DNA of 9,949 nt from Thiomicrorhabdus sp. (GCA_021648185.1 JAKITH010000029.1:1-9949), one strand, 5' to 3'. Shown: positions 1-7,390, numbered from the stretch's first letter. Program-made: numbers and translations. The notes: a model not told the origin generated them from the letters alone.

Positions 1-160
1 AAAGGTCCTAAGATGACATCAAGTTTTATGTGTCGGTTACGGGGGCTTTGTATTTTGTTCACTGCATTATGCATAGTTAGTCTAAGCGTAAGTTGATTTT
101 GCTCAATATCCCTAGTATTAGAGCGGAAATGCAATGATTGGTGCGTAGTAGGTCGTACTT

Positions 161-2971
161 TTAAGTCAGTAGTTTTTTAAGGTAATGCCCCGTATGAGAT
201 GTCGTTTGTTTGGCAATGTCTTCTGGTGTGCCCGTTGCAACAATTTCTCCCCCCAGTGACCCCCCTTCAGGTCCTAAGTCAATAACCCAATCCGCTGTTT
301 TGACAACGTCAAGATTGTGTTCGATGATGACGATGGTGTTGCCTTGATCGCGCAAGTAACCAATCACTTTGAGCAACAGTTCAATATCATGAAAGTGCAA
401 TCCTGTTGTGGGTTCATCAAGAATATACAGTGTGTTTCCCGTATCACGCTTTGAAAGCTCTTTGGCCAGTTTAACCCGTTGAGCTTCTCCACCAGAGAGG
501 GTGGTGGCACTTTGACCTAGCTTAATATAGCCTAATCCCACCTCCATGAGCATTTGTAATTTACGTGAAATCACAGGAATGACATCAAAAAAGGCTCTGG
601 CATCTTCAATCGTCATCTCTAATATTTGATGAATGTTTTTACCCTTATATTGAACTTGCAGGGTTTCGCGATTATAGCGTGCCCCTTTACATGCATCACA
701 AGCGACATACACATCGGGTAAAAAGTGCATCTCCACTTTTAATACCCCGTCTCCTTGGCACGCTTCACAGCGCCCGCCTTTGACATTGAAGCTAAATCGG
801 CCAGGGGAGTAACCGCGTGCACGAGACTCGGGCGTGGCTGAAAGTAGTTCTCTAATGGGGGTAAATAACCCTGTATAAGTGGCAGGATTAGAGCGTGGCG
901 TTCTTCCGATGGCACTTTGATCGATATTGACGGATTTATCAAAGTGTTCCATTCCGTGTACCGCGCTGTATTCAGCAGGCGTATGCATGGCTTTATTCAG
1001 CATATTGGCCGCCAGCTTAGAGAGCGTGCCGTTAATCAGTGTCGATTTGCCAGAGCCTGATACCCCAGTCACACAGGTCAGTAACCCTGCAGGTATGTTA
1101 AGCGTCACCTCTTTAAGATTGTTACCACGCGCGCCCTCAATCGTCAGCCATTTATCTTTTTGGGGCGCCAAACGTTGCGTGGGCACGGCAATTTTTCGTT
1201 TGCCACTTAAATATTGACCCGTTAACGAATTGGGATCGGCAGCGACAAATTCAGGAGTGCCTTGTGACATGATGCGCCCACCATGTATTCCCGCACCGGG
1301 GCCAATATCCAGTACATGGTCGGCGGCACGAATGGCATCTTCATCGTGTTCAACCACAATCACTGTATTGCCCAAGTCGCGTAGGTGAATTAAGGTGGAT
1401 AGCAGACGATCATTGTCTCGTTGGTGTAATCCAATGGAGGGTTCATCAAGGACGTACATTACACCCACTAACCCCGCTCCAATTTGACTGGCCAAACGAA
1501 TGCGTTGTGCCTCACCACCTGATAAGGTGTCAGCACTGCGGCTTAGAGAGAGATAGTTTAATCCTACATTGACTAAAAAAGTTAGACGGTCGTGCACTTC
1601 TTTTACGATTTTACTGGCAATTTGGCCTTTAGCGCCTTCCAGTGTGAGCGAGTCAAAAATAGTGTGCAACTCTCCAATGGGTAGGGCGGTTAAAGAGGGA
1701 AGGCTGCGATTATCTACAAACACGTTTCGAGCGGTTTCATTTAAACGTGCGCCTTTACAGCTAGAGCAGGGCTGGCTGATTCGATATTTATCCAGTTCAT
1801 CCCGAACGGTTTTACTTTCAGTTTCAGCAAAGCGACGTTCCATGTTAGGAATGACACCTTCAAAACGTCTTACATCGCTGTATTTTCCATGAGGGAGAGG
1901 GAGCTTTTCTTTCCCTGAGCCAAATAAAATAGTCTCTTGATGCTTTTTTGAAAGGTTTTGCCAAGGGGTTTCAATATCAAACTGATAATAGTCAGCGACA
2001 GCCTTTAACAGGTCATAGTAGTATTTATGGCGACGATCCCAGCCACGAATGACACCACCTGCTAAACTTAATTCAGGGTGTGTAATGACGCGTTCAGGAA
2101 TAAACGTCTCTTTTACCCCCAATCCATCGCACGTTGAGCACGCGCCATGTGGATTATTGAAGGAAAAAATTCTGGGTTCCAACTCTGAAACACTGTAACC
2201 ACATTTAGGACAAGAAAACTTTTCAGAGAAAAGCAGTTCAAAATCATCTTGTTCATCCATGGGAAGCACTTGTGCAATGCCTTCCGCTAAACGTAAAGCG
2301 GTTTCAAAGGATTCGGCCAAACGTTGTTTTAAATCAGAGCGCACTTTAAAGCGATCTACAATGACATCAATGGTGTGCTTTTTGTTTTTTTCAAGCTGTA
2401 TGCTGCCATCTAATTCATGCACTTGACCATTAATGCGGGCACGAATAAAGCCTTGCGCTTGAAGTTCCTCCAATAAATGAACATGCTCTCCTTTTTTACC
2501 GCGAATAATGGGAGCCACTAATAGGCACTTTGTTCCTTCGGGCAACGTGAGCGTATGATCCACCATTTGACTGACGGTTTGTGCCTCTAAGTCACTGCCG
2601 TGTTCTGGGCAGCGTGGTGTTCCAGCACGCGCAAACAGCAAGCGCAGATAGTCATAAATTTCAGTAACGGTTCCAACGGTTGAGCGAGGATTATGAGAGG
2701 TGGATTTTTGTTCAATGGATATCGCAGGAGAAAGGCCTTCAATATGATCGATATCGGGCTTTTCCATAATGGATAAAAATTGACGGGCATAGGCAGAGAG
2801 CGACTCAACATAACGACGCTGGCCTTCGGCATAAATGGTATCGAATGCAAGGGACGATTTTCCCGAGCCTGAAAGCCCCGTGATGACGATTAATTTATCA
2901 CGAGGCAGAGTGACATCAATGTTTTTTAAATTGTGTGTTCGAGCGCCTTGGATAATAATGTTTTCTAGCAT
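161..2971 (-). CDS. uvrA: UvrABC system protein A, DNA damage-sensing ATPase
   Basis: UvrA is the dimeric ABC-type ATPase that scans DNA with UvrB and loads it at bulky lesions in cytoplasmic nucleotide excision repair. The 936 residues match the usual UvrA length of about 940, so the gene is complete. Visible motifs, in order: first Walker A GLSGSGKS at 32-39; a zinc site CPKC/CSTC at 254-257 and 278-281; the conserved CxxCxGxRL at 402-410; ABC signature LSGGEAQR at 483-490; Walker B ending in LDEP at 508-511; second Walker [10 protein letters not shown] at 636-644; second zinc site CEAC/CDAC at 735-738 and 758-761; second signature at 825-832; second Walker B LDEP at 851-854. The ATG at 2971 gives the canonical N-terminus [19 protein letters not shown] weak AAGG lies three to seven bases upstream. 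The gene follows the SIMPL gene on the same strand after 75 bp, but has its own candidate promoter. No terminator is evident downstream. Confidence 0.98.
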   Translation of the reverse strand: MLENIIIQGARTHNLKNIDVTLPRDKLIVITGLSGSGKSSLAFDTIYAEGQRRYVESLSAYARQFLSIMEKPDIDHIEGLSPAISIEQKSTSHNPRSTVGTVTEIYDYLRLLFARAGTPRCPEHGSDLEAQTVSQMVDHTLTLPEGTKCLLVAPIIRGKKGEHVHLLEELQAQGFIRARINGQVHELDGSIQLEKNKKHTIDVIVDRFKVRSDLKQRLAESFETALRLAEGIAQVLPMDEQDDFELLFSEKFSCPKCGYSVSELEPRIFSFNNPHGACSTCDGLGVKETFIPERVITHPELSLAGGVIRGWDRRHKYYYDLLKAVADYYQFDIETPWQNLSKKHQETILFGSGKEKLPLPHGKYSDVRRFEGVIPNMERRFAETESKTVRDELDKYRISQPCSSCKGARLNETARNVFVDNRSLPSLTALPIGELHTIFDSLTLEGAKGQIASKIVKEVHDRLTFLVNVGLNYLSLSRSADTLSGGEAQRIRLASQIGAGLVGVMYVLDEPSIGLHQRDNDRLLSTLIHLRDLGNTVIVVEHDEDAIRAADHVLDIGPGAGIHGGRIMSQGTPEFVAADPNSLTGQYLSGKRKIAVPTQRLAPQKDKWLTIEGARGNNLKEVTLNIPAGLLTCVTGVSGSGKSTLINGTLSKLAANMLNKAMHTPAEYSAVHGMEHFDKSVNIDQSAIGRTPRSNPATYTGLFTPIRELLSATPESRARGYSPGRFSFNVKGGRCEACQGDGVLKVEMHFLPDVYVACDACKGARYNRETLQVQYKGKNIHQILEMTIEDARAFFDVIPVISRKLQMLMEVGLGYIKLGQSATTLSGGEAQRVKLAKELSKRDTGNTLYILDEPTTGLHFHDIELLLKVIGYLRDQGNTIVIIEHNLDVVKTADWVIDLGPEGGSLGGEIVATGTPEDIAKQTTSHTGHYLKKLLT

Positions 2972-3004
2972 GCCTTGCCCGTTAATCTTTGGATTAAAGG
3001 GACT

Positions 3005-3013
3005 ATTATAACA
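3005..3013 (-). promoter_or_regulatory. Candidate extended -10 promoter of uvrA
   Basis: Read on the minus strand this is TGTTATAAT, a perfect TGnTATAAT extended -10 element whose -10 hexamer occupies 3005-3010. The predicted transcription start is near 2998, giving a leader of roughly 27 bases before the uvrA ATG. No good -35 hexamer is found at 16-18 bp spacing, which is tolerable for an extended -10 promoter. It implies that uvrA can be transcribed independently of the upstream SIMPL gene. The call rests on consensus matching only. Confidence 0.6.
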
Positions 3014-3014
3014 A

Positions 3015-3030
3015 CTTAATGTACGTTAAG
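3015..3030. promoter_or_regulatory. Palindromic operator candidate in the uvrA promoter
   Basis: CTTAATGTACGTTAAG is a 16-bp inverted repeat in which seven of eight base pairs are symmetric. It lies one base upstream of the TG of the uvrA extended -10, so it would cover about -17 to -32 of that promoter, a classic repressor position. It does not fit the enterobacterial LexA box CTGT-N8-ACAG. An SOS repressor with a divergent motif is an attractive inference because uvrA is a standard SOS gene, but the binding protein is unknown. An overlapping 8-bp palindrome AAGCGCTT occupies 3028-3035. Confidence 0.4.
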
Positions 3031-3046
3031 CGCTTGTGATATAAGC

Positions 3047-3805
3047 TCATTGAGAGAGCAGTAACACGCCAGATATATGAACTGTCAGCGTGCTCTGACC
3101 CGATTCAATTGCAGGCGCGGTCATGCTTTTCGCCATGACCATTCGACTTGAAAATGTGGTGGCTTGCGGGTTGCCTTGAGGGAGGGGGCTATTAATCCGT
3201 GTTTCAAGTAGCCGATAATTTGTCGCGCCAAAGGCATCCGCAATGAGTTTGGCTTGTTCTTGAAATGTTTTCAGGGCAGAGAGAGTAAGTTGTTGTACTG
3301 CTTTTTGTTTTTTCGGGGCAGAAATCTTAAAGTGCATGGATTGATAAGTGAGGTGTTCTTGTAGCTTGGTGAGCACCTTGAGTTGTTTTGAGTTGGCATC
3401 CAGCGTAATAACGAGAGATTGGCTGCCATTCCAGTGGCGAATGGTCTCCCCTTTATTATAAATAGGGTGAACACGATATTGAGACGTTTGAACCTCAATA
3501 TCAGGGTAGTTTTTTAAAGACGCGATGGCCGTTTGCATTTTTCGATTTACCTTTTCCATTACTTTATTAGCCGAGCGCTCTTGTGCAGTGGCTTTTAAGG
3601 TAATGGTTAGAATATCATTGTCCAAATTTTGAGATTCAGAAATCGAAAAATAGACTTTATTACCCATAGGCTGGAGATTGGACTGGCTTTCAGGGGGGGG
3701 AAGAAAATTTTGACTGGCTAAAATAGGCGTGACAATACCAGTTGTGCAGAGTAATAGTATCGCGGTAAGGTGCTTGAAAGATAGGGGGGGAAGAAAATGT
3801 AGCAT
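3047..3805 (-). CDS. Exported SIMPL-domain (DUF541, YggE-like) protein
   Basis: This 252-residue protein has an N-terminal hydrophobic stretch (about residues 13-30, ending TPILAS) that looks like a signal peptide, so it is probably periplasmic. The rest fits the SIMPL/DUF541 family. An N-terminal strand pair (about 50-72) is followed by helix and sheet repeats, and the segment QYRVHPIYN...WNGSQSLVITLD (about 108-135) resembles the family's Y-V-P-Y core. The family is widespread; E. coli YggE has been linked to oxidative stress tolerance, but no biochemical activity is firmly established. The ATG at 3805 has a good Shine-Dalgarno, AAGGTG at 3811-3816, five bases away. The gene precedes uvrA on the same strand and is divergent from the MFS gene. 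Its 5' end is odd: two poly-C tracts sit inside a 15-bp direct repeat exactly 90 bp apart, flanking the signal peptide codons. Confidence 0.82.
   Translation of the reverse strand: MLHFLPPLSFKHLTAILLLCTTGIVTPILASQNFLPPPESQSNLQPMGNKVYFSISESQNLDNDILTITLKATAQERSANKVMEKVNRKMQTAIASLKNYPDIEVQTSQYRVHPIYNKGETIRHWNGSQSLVITLDANSKQLKVLTKLQEHLTYQSMHFKISAPKKQKAVQQLTLSALKTFQEQAKLIADAFGATNYRLLETRINSPLPQGNPQATTFSSRMVMAKSMTAPAIESGQSTLTVHISGVLLLSQ
3694..3798 (-). repeat. In-frame 15-bp direct repeat with poly-C tracts
   Basis: On the minus strand ATTTTCTTCCCCCCC occurs at 3784-3798 and again at 3694-3708, where one more C makes the tract eight long. The copies are offset by exactly 90 bp, both encode FLPP in the same frame, and they bracket the signal peptide of the SIMPL protein. 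Recombination or slippage between the copies would remove 30 codons in frame, including the export signal. Slippage within either C tract would shift the frame close to the start codon. Confidence 0.85.
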
Positions 3806-3839
3806 GTTATCACCTTTAAATCGTTACAAGATTCATTTG

Positions 3840-3845
3840 ATTATA
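3840..3845 (-). promoter_or_regulatory. Candidate -10 box of the SIMPL gene
   Basis: The minus strand reads TATAAT, a perfect -10 hexamer, with a predicted start near 3833 and a leader of about 28 bases. The hexamer 17 bp upstream (CACTCC) is not a -35 match, and the TG extension is absent (CGT instead). The promoter is therefore either weak or activator-dependent. Confidence 0.45.
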
Positions 3846-3866
3846 ACGTAGCCGCTTTATAAGGAG

Positions 3867-3875
3867 TGTTATAAT
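3867..3875 (+). promoter_or_regulatory. Extended -10 promoter of the MFS-ssb operon
   Basis: TGTTATAAT is a perfect TGnTATAAT element, identical in all nine bases to the one in front of uvrA. The predicted start is near 3882, giving an untranslated leader of about 67 bases before the MFS ATG. A second, weaker candidate lies downstream: CTTACA at 3900-3905 and TATACG at 3923-3928 with 17-bp spacing. Which of the two is used cannot be decided from sequence alone. Confidence 0.5.
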
Positions 3876-3948
3876 TTAGCGTTTAGTTTTTTTAGAAAAC
3901 TTACAGTTAAGCCAACTTATTTTATACGTGTAGGATTTACCAACCACT

Positions 3949-5334
3949 ATGTCACTTCCTGAACCCAACTCCATGAGCCCAGTAGAGCGCCGAGCAGCGT
4001 TTTCAATTGCCGGTATTTTTTCAACTCGAATGCTGGGACTCTTTATGATTTTCCCCGTATTTGCCTTGTTTGCAGAAGATGAGTTTGCGAATGTAACCGG
4101 CATGCAAATTGGGATTGCCATGGGGATTTACGGTTTAACGCAAGCCTTTTTACAAATTCCTTATGGCATGTTATCCGATAAGTATGGACGAAAACCTCTG
4201 ATTATTGCCGGAATGCTGGTGTTTATGGTTGGCTCGATGGTTTGTGCGGTGGCCGAGTCCATGGAAATGATGATTTTAGGGCGAGCCATTCAAGGAATGG
4301 GCGCGGTGGCAGCGGTATTGATGGCTTCTGTAGGGGATTTAGTCACCGAACAGTTCCGGTTGCGAGCGATGGCCATTGTGGGCATTACCATTGGACTGTC
4401 GTTTACGCTGTCACTTATTGCAGGGCCTATTTTAGCCTCTTGGTTTGGGGTAAGAGGCATTTTTTGGGTTATTGCAGGTCTGGCTGTTGTGAGTATATTA
4501 CTGGTGAAATACGCCATGCCAACCATTGAAAATCAAGAGTTTCAGCGAGAAGCACAGACCGATCCCCGTCAATTTAGAGAGATTTTAAAAAATAAACAGT
4601 TGTTAAGATTAGATCTGGGCGTGTTTGTATTGCATGCGATGTTAACCGCCATGTTTATCGTGTTGCCGTTAAGTCTAAGAGATAATGCCGGGTTAGATAT
4701 ATTAAGCCATTGGATCATCTATTTACCCGTGATGCTGCTCTCTTTTGCCTTAATGGTGCCCTTTATCATTCAGGCCGAAAGCAAAGGTAGAATGAAGCAC
4801 ATGTTTGTGGGCGCAGTGGCCACTATTACGTTGGTTCAACTGGCTTTTGTTGGCATTGAAAATACCTTTTGGACACTGTTTATTTTGTTGCTTATTTTCT
4901 TTACCGCGTTTAATTTACTCGAAGCCTCTTTGCCATCGCTGGTGGTCAAATTATCCCCCGCCGATAAAAAAGGCACCGCCAGTGGTGTTTACTCAACCAG
5001 TCAGTTTTTAGGTGCTGCGGTGGGTGGTGTGTTGGGAGGTTATTTTTATCAATATTACGGCTATAATGGCGTTTTTATTTTTACCGCCGTCATTGGTGCG
5101 ATTTGGCTTATTGCCGCAATGACCATGGAAAACCCCTTGCCATTAAGCATCGCATCCGTTCCATTAGGGGAGATCGATGCGAAGAGTGCGAAAGAAATTG
5201 AACAAAAATTACTCTCTTATGAAGGGGTTTATGAAGCCGTTGTGTTGGTTGATGAGCAAAGAGCGTATTTCAAAGTAGATCGAAAAATTGTAAATGAAGC
5301 CGCTTTAATTGACTATATAGAACAGAGTCGATAG
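3949..5334 (+). CDS. MFS transporter, YajR-like with C-terminal YAM-type domain
   Basis: This is a 461-residue inner-membrane permease of the major facilitator superfamily, probably a proton-driven exporter; the substrate is unknown. The hydrophobic profile fits 12 transmembrane segments between about residues 17 and 393. The superfamily loop 2-3 motif is present as G73-MLSDKYGRKP, with D77, R81 and K82. A motif B-like segment with R112 (GRAIQGMGA) and a motif C-like GPILASWFG at 159-167 follow. Residues about 400-461 form a soluble beta-alpha-beta tail (EIEQKLLSYEGVYEAVVLVDEQRAYFKVD region) that matches the ferredoxin-like YAM domain of E. coli YajR in position and character. The start at 3949 has only a distant AGGA at 3932-3935. 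Met9 (3973) is an alternative without a visible ribosome site. The gene is followed after 36 bp by ssb, with which it is probably co-transcribed, and is divergent from the SIMPL gene. Confidence 0.9.
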   Translation: MSLPEPNSMSPVERRAAFSIAGIFSTRMLGLFMIFPVFALFAEDEFANVTGMQIGIAMGIYGLTQAFLQIPYGMLSDKYGRKPLIIAGMLVFMVGSMVCAVAESMEMMILGRAIQGMGAVAAVLMASVGDLVTEQFRLRAMAIVGITIGLSFTLSLIAGPILASWFGVRGIFWVIAGLAVVSILLVKYAMPTIENQEFQREAQTDPRQFREILKNKQLLRLDLGVFVLHAMLTAMFIVLPLSLRDNAGLDILSHWIIYLPVMLLSFALMVPFIIQAESKGRMKHMFVGAVATITLVQLAFVGIENTFWTLFILLLIFFTAFNLLEASLPSLVVKLSPADKKGTASGVYSTSQFLGAAVGGVLGGYFYQYYGYNGVFIFTAVIGAIWLIAAMTMENPLPLSIASVPLGEIDAKSAKEIEQKLLSYEGVYEAVVLVDEQRAYFKVDRKIVNEAALIDYIEQSR

Positions 5335-5357
5335 TGTGTTACGAAATAATTTAAAAA

Positions 5358-5363
5358 GAGAGG
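5358..5363 (+). promoter_or_regulatory. Ribosome binding site of ssb
   Basis: GAGAGG lies seven bases before the ssb ATG at 5371. It is the strongest Shine-Dalgarno near this start and fixes it. The 36-bp MFS-ssb gap shows no terminator and no clear separate promoter, which supports co-transcription. Confidence 0.6.
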
Positions 5364-5370
5364 CAGTAGT

Positions 5371-5937
5371 ATGCGTGGTATTAATAAAGTAATTTTAGTA
5401 GGTACTTTGGGGGCAGATCCAGAGGTGAAGTATGCCGCGAATGGCAATGCAATTGTCAACCTAAGTGTGGCCACCAGCGAAGAGTGGAATGATAAAAATA
5501 CGGGACAAAAACAGCAAAAAACGGAATGGCACCGAGTCTCTATTTTTGGAAAACTGGCTGAGATAGCCGGACAATACCTTAGAAAAGGCTCTCAAGTCTA
5601 CCTAGAAGGTAAGCTGCAAACCCGTAAATGGCAAGATCAAAATGGTCAAGACCGTTACACCACCGAAGTGGTGATCAGTGGTTTTGATGGCACAATGCAA
5701 ATGCTGGGTGGCGCTAATCGTTCTGGTGGGGATACTTCTTTTGATCAAGGCGGTTTGAATCAATCGTCACAGCAAAATCAGTTTCAACCTCGTAACCAAG
5801 CAGCCCCTATGCAACAAGGACAAGCACCGGTGAATCCGATGGGACAAAACATGGGTGGGCAAGGTCAATCTCCTGCACCGCAAAAAGCACCTGCGTATGC
5901 ACCCAATGATTTTGACGATGATGATGTTCCGTTTTAG
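5371..5937 (+). CDS. ssb: Single-stranded DNA-binding protein
   Basis: SSB coats single-stranded DNA as a homotetramer and recruits replication, recombination and repair proteins. The 188-residue protein has the OB-fold at about 1-110, beginning [19 protein letters not shown]. The aromatic residues equivalent to E. coli SSB W40, W54, F60 and W88 are present here as W39, W53, F59 and W87. A low-complexity linker rich in Gln, Gly, Asn and Pro (about 113-178) is followed by the acidic tip DFDDDDVPF, whose terminal Asp-Asp-Val-Pro-Phe equivalent is the protein-interaction tail. The length is close to that of E. coli SSB (178). The gene is second in an apparent MFS-ssb operon and ends just before a strong hairpin terminator. 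No LexA box of the enterobacterial type was found upstream, unlike the shared uvrA-ssb SOS region in E. coli. Confidence 0.98.
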   Translation: MRGINKVILVGTLGADPEVKYAANGNAIVNLSVATSEEWNDKNTGQKQQKTEWHRVSIFGKLAEIAGQYLRKGSQVYLEGKLQTRKWQDQNGQDRYTTEVVISGFDGTMQMLGGANRSGGDTSFDQGGLNQSSQQNQFQPRNQAAPMQQGQAPVNPMGQNMGGQGQSPAPQKAPAYAPNDFDDDDVPF

Positions 5938-5964
5938 AGGTTAATAAATAGTTGAATAAACATG

Positions 5965-5993
5965 AAAAGGGCTGATATATCAGCCCTTTTTTT
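5965..5993. terminator. Bidirectional intrinsic terminator between ssb and the patatin gene
   Basis: The 26-bp segment 5965-5990 is a perfect palindrome with the core GGGCTGATATATCAGCCC flanked by AAAA on the left and TTTT on the right. The plus strand ends in seven T residues (5987-5993), giving a textbook rho-independent terminator 27 bases after the ssb stop. On the minus strand the same hairpin ends in four T residues, 10 bases after the stop of the convergent patatin gene, so it probably serves both genes. Confidence 0.93.
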
Positions 5994-6000
5994 ATGTTCG

Positions 6001-7353
6001 CTATTTTTCAGTGCGAAGTTGATGTAGCAAATTTTGAAAGGTAGGGTTGTTTCTTAATAAAGAGCGCCCAGCACGAATGAGTGTGTTAATTTCTGGCTCG
6101 CTTAGAGATAAGCTAGTGGGGATTAGGTTTAATTCCATACGCTGTTCAGGCGTGCTAAGTTGATTGAAGTTGAGTTTAATAAAAAATGGAGTCACTTGAT
6201 GGTCAGGGGTTGATAGTTCGGTACTCCACTTTGTGAGCGTTTCTGAAAATAGGGTTAGAGTGCTTGTATTGTAACGGTGAATTTGAATGTCGGTCATGGC
6301 ATCAATGCTCTCTTTGATGCTGGGCATTTTATTTGAAAGGCGAAACTCTGGTGGTGACTGCGTGGAGGCATCGACCGAGATGACGACTAACCATTTGGTC
6401 GGTGGTTTTCCAATGCGGCTTGCAAAATGACGGGCACCGCCTGAAAGTTCAACGGCTTCATAAATAGCGCGTAATCCTAGGTTATCCGTAATACCACCGT
6501 CTACGAGATGGAGGTAGGGATAGGTTGTTTTTAAGTAGTCACTGAGGCCATCAGTCGCTTGTTTGAGCTCGTTATTTTTTTGAGCATATAGCGTGGCTTG
6601 TTGTAGCTTTTGTTGTGCTTGGTTATTGCAGGGCTGAAAGTTTTGGATGATCACGGGGTTAAACGCAACAGGTACCGCTGCTGAGGCAGCAACCGCTCGT
6701 GCAATCGGGTAGCTATTAATGTCTGAGCAAATAAGGTTAAAGTATTCTTGAACAAAGGAAAAACGTACCCCGTTACCAAGGTCGGATGCATTAATCAAAA
6801 TGAGCGGTTGATTGGGGTGGTTGAGGTCTTGAAAGGTGGCGTTTTTAAACAGAATGTTGTTGTATATTTGAACGGCAATTTCAGTTCTTCCGGTCGTTAA
6901 AAACCAACTAAATGGGCTGAGAATGCCAGAAATAATGGTGTCTTCAATGTTTTGTTGCAACATCGCTTTTTTAAATTTCTTAAAGGTTTTTTTACCATGC
7001 AGGCCGTAGTAGGCGGCAATAAAACTCCCGCCAGATACTGCGCTGATAATGTCGACCTCATCAATTAAGCTATGGCGTCTGTTTTGAAGTGTAATAGAGG
7101 TTTGTTCTAGTTCTTGCAACACGCCATAGGCAAACGCAGCGGCACGAGTACCTCCTCCTGAAAAAGCTAAGGCAAGTGATATATTGCCACGAGGGCGGGA
7201 CATTAATTTAGTGGTAATGGCGTATTTAGGGGGTTGTGTTGCTTGAGCTTTCTGTTGTTTTTGATTATGTATCGAGCCATAGGATGAGCACCCAGATAGG
7301 GTGAAAAGTAAAAGGCACAGTAAGAACAAGGAAATTTGATGGAATTGCATCAT
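6001..7353 (-). CDS. Patatin-like phospholipase, predicted lipoprotein
   Basis: This 450-residue protein has a signal peptide ending in the lipobox LSGC with the acylated cysteine at C22, so it should be anchored in a membrane facing the periplasm or the cell surface. Patatin-family serine lipid acyl hydrolases use a Ser-Asp dyad. Here the oxyanion loop is SGGGTR (65-70), the nucleophile elbow is SAVSGGS with S107, the conserved ASAAVPVAFNP block is at 223-233, and the dyad aspartate is D285 in DGGITDNLG. The elbow reads A-V-S-G-G rather than the standard G-x-S-x-G. A Gln- and Asn-rich insertion (about 237-268) precedes the aspartate block. Lipids, lysophospholipids or esters are possible substrates; none can be assigned. 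It is convergent with ssb and divergent from the GGDEF-EAL gene. The first two codons are both ATG, and the second is better placed relative to the ribosome site. Confidence 0.88.
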   Translation of the reverse strand: MMQFHQISLFLLCLLLFTLSGCSSYGSIHNQKQQKAQATQPPKYAITTKLMSRPRGNISLALAFSGGGTRAAAFAYGVLQELEQTSITLQNRRHSLIDEVDIISAVSGGSFIAAYYGLHGKKTFKKFKKAMLQQNIEDTIISGILSPFSWFLTTGRTEIAVQIYNNILFKNATFQDLNHPNQPLILINASDLGNGVRFSFVQEYFNLICSDINSYPIARAVAASAAVPVAFNPVIIQNFQPCNNQAQQKLQQATLYAQKNNELKQATDGLSDYLKTTYPYLHLVDGGITDNLGLRAIYEAVELSGGARHFASRIGKPPTKWLVVISVDASTQSPPEFRLSNKMPSIKESIDAMTDIQIHRYNTSTLTLFSETLTKWSTELSTPDHQVTPFFIKLNFNQLSTPEQRMELNLIPTSLSLSEPEINTLIRAGRSLLRNNPTFQNLLHQLRTEK

Positions 7354-7357
7354 TAAA

Positions 7358-7361
7358 CCTT
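7358..7361 (-). promoter_or_regulatory. Ribosome binding site that questions the patatin start
   Basis: AAGG on the minus strand lies four bases from the first ATG (7353) and seven bases from the second ATG (7350). Seven is the better spacing, so translation may begin at Met2. The signal peptide and lipobox are unaffected. Confidence 0.5.
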
Positions 7362-7383
7362 AATATTGGATGTGAAATACAGG

Positions 7384-7390
7384 TATCATA
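7384..7390. promoter_or_regulatory. Symmetric -10 element serving two divergent genes
   Basis: TATCATA reads as TATCAT on the plus strand (7384-7389) and TATGAT on the minus strand (7385-7390). Each has five of six matches to TATAAT. It lies in the 73-bp spacer between the patatin gene and the GGDEF-EAL gene, giving plausible leaders of about 30 bases in each direction. No convincing -35 hexamer is seen on either side. An AACACGGGTGTT inverted repeat (7390-7401) overlaps its right edge. Confidence 0.4.

Noticed and set aside
1..84. Minus-strand frame open to the left edge beginning near MHNAVNKIQ, downstream of uvrA
   Set aside because: No ribosome site or recognisable protein, and only about 24 codons are visible. 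An open frame of this length is expected by chance.
13..96. A 27-codon plus-strand frame with a hydrophobic core and an AAAGG seven bases upstream
   Set aside because: It is very short and resembles a signal peptide with nothing after it. No other frame continues it, and the window edge is too close to judge its context.
141..164. Possible hairpin GTGCG...CGTAC followed by TTTT
   Set aside because: Five-base stem with a wobble pair and an eight-base loop. Too weak for a terminator on either strand.
927..1217. Plus-strand 96-codon frame inside uvrA and similar frames at 1569-1892, 4242-4529 and 8546-8770
   Set aside because: They overlap strongly supported genes in another frame, lack ribosome sites and encode no recognisable protein.
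3035..3050. TGTGA...TCAT resembling a CRP site upstream of uvrA
   Set aside because: The right half is poor and the spacing is off by one from TGTGA-N6-TCACA.
3211..3218. GCCGATAA on the plus strand inside the SIMPL gene
   Set aside because: The perfect FliA -10 has no TAAA-type -35 at the right spacing and lies antisense in a coding region.
3900..3912. CTTACAGTTAAG palindrome upstream of the MFS gene as a second copy of the uvrA operator
   Set aside because: Half-sites are only four bases and the spacing is four shorter than in the uvrA palindrome, so it is not the same motif.
4960..4967. GCCGATAA inside the MFS gene
   Set aside because: It arises from codons for SPADKK, and the -35 position reads GGTGGTCA.
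7371..7386. TGTGAAATACAGGTAT as a CRP site between the patatin and GGDEF-EAL genes
   Set aside because: Only one half-site is present; the other half reads GGTAT.
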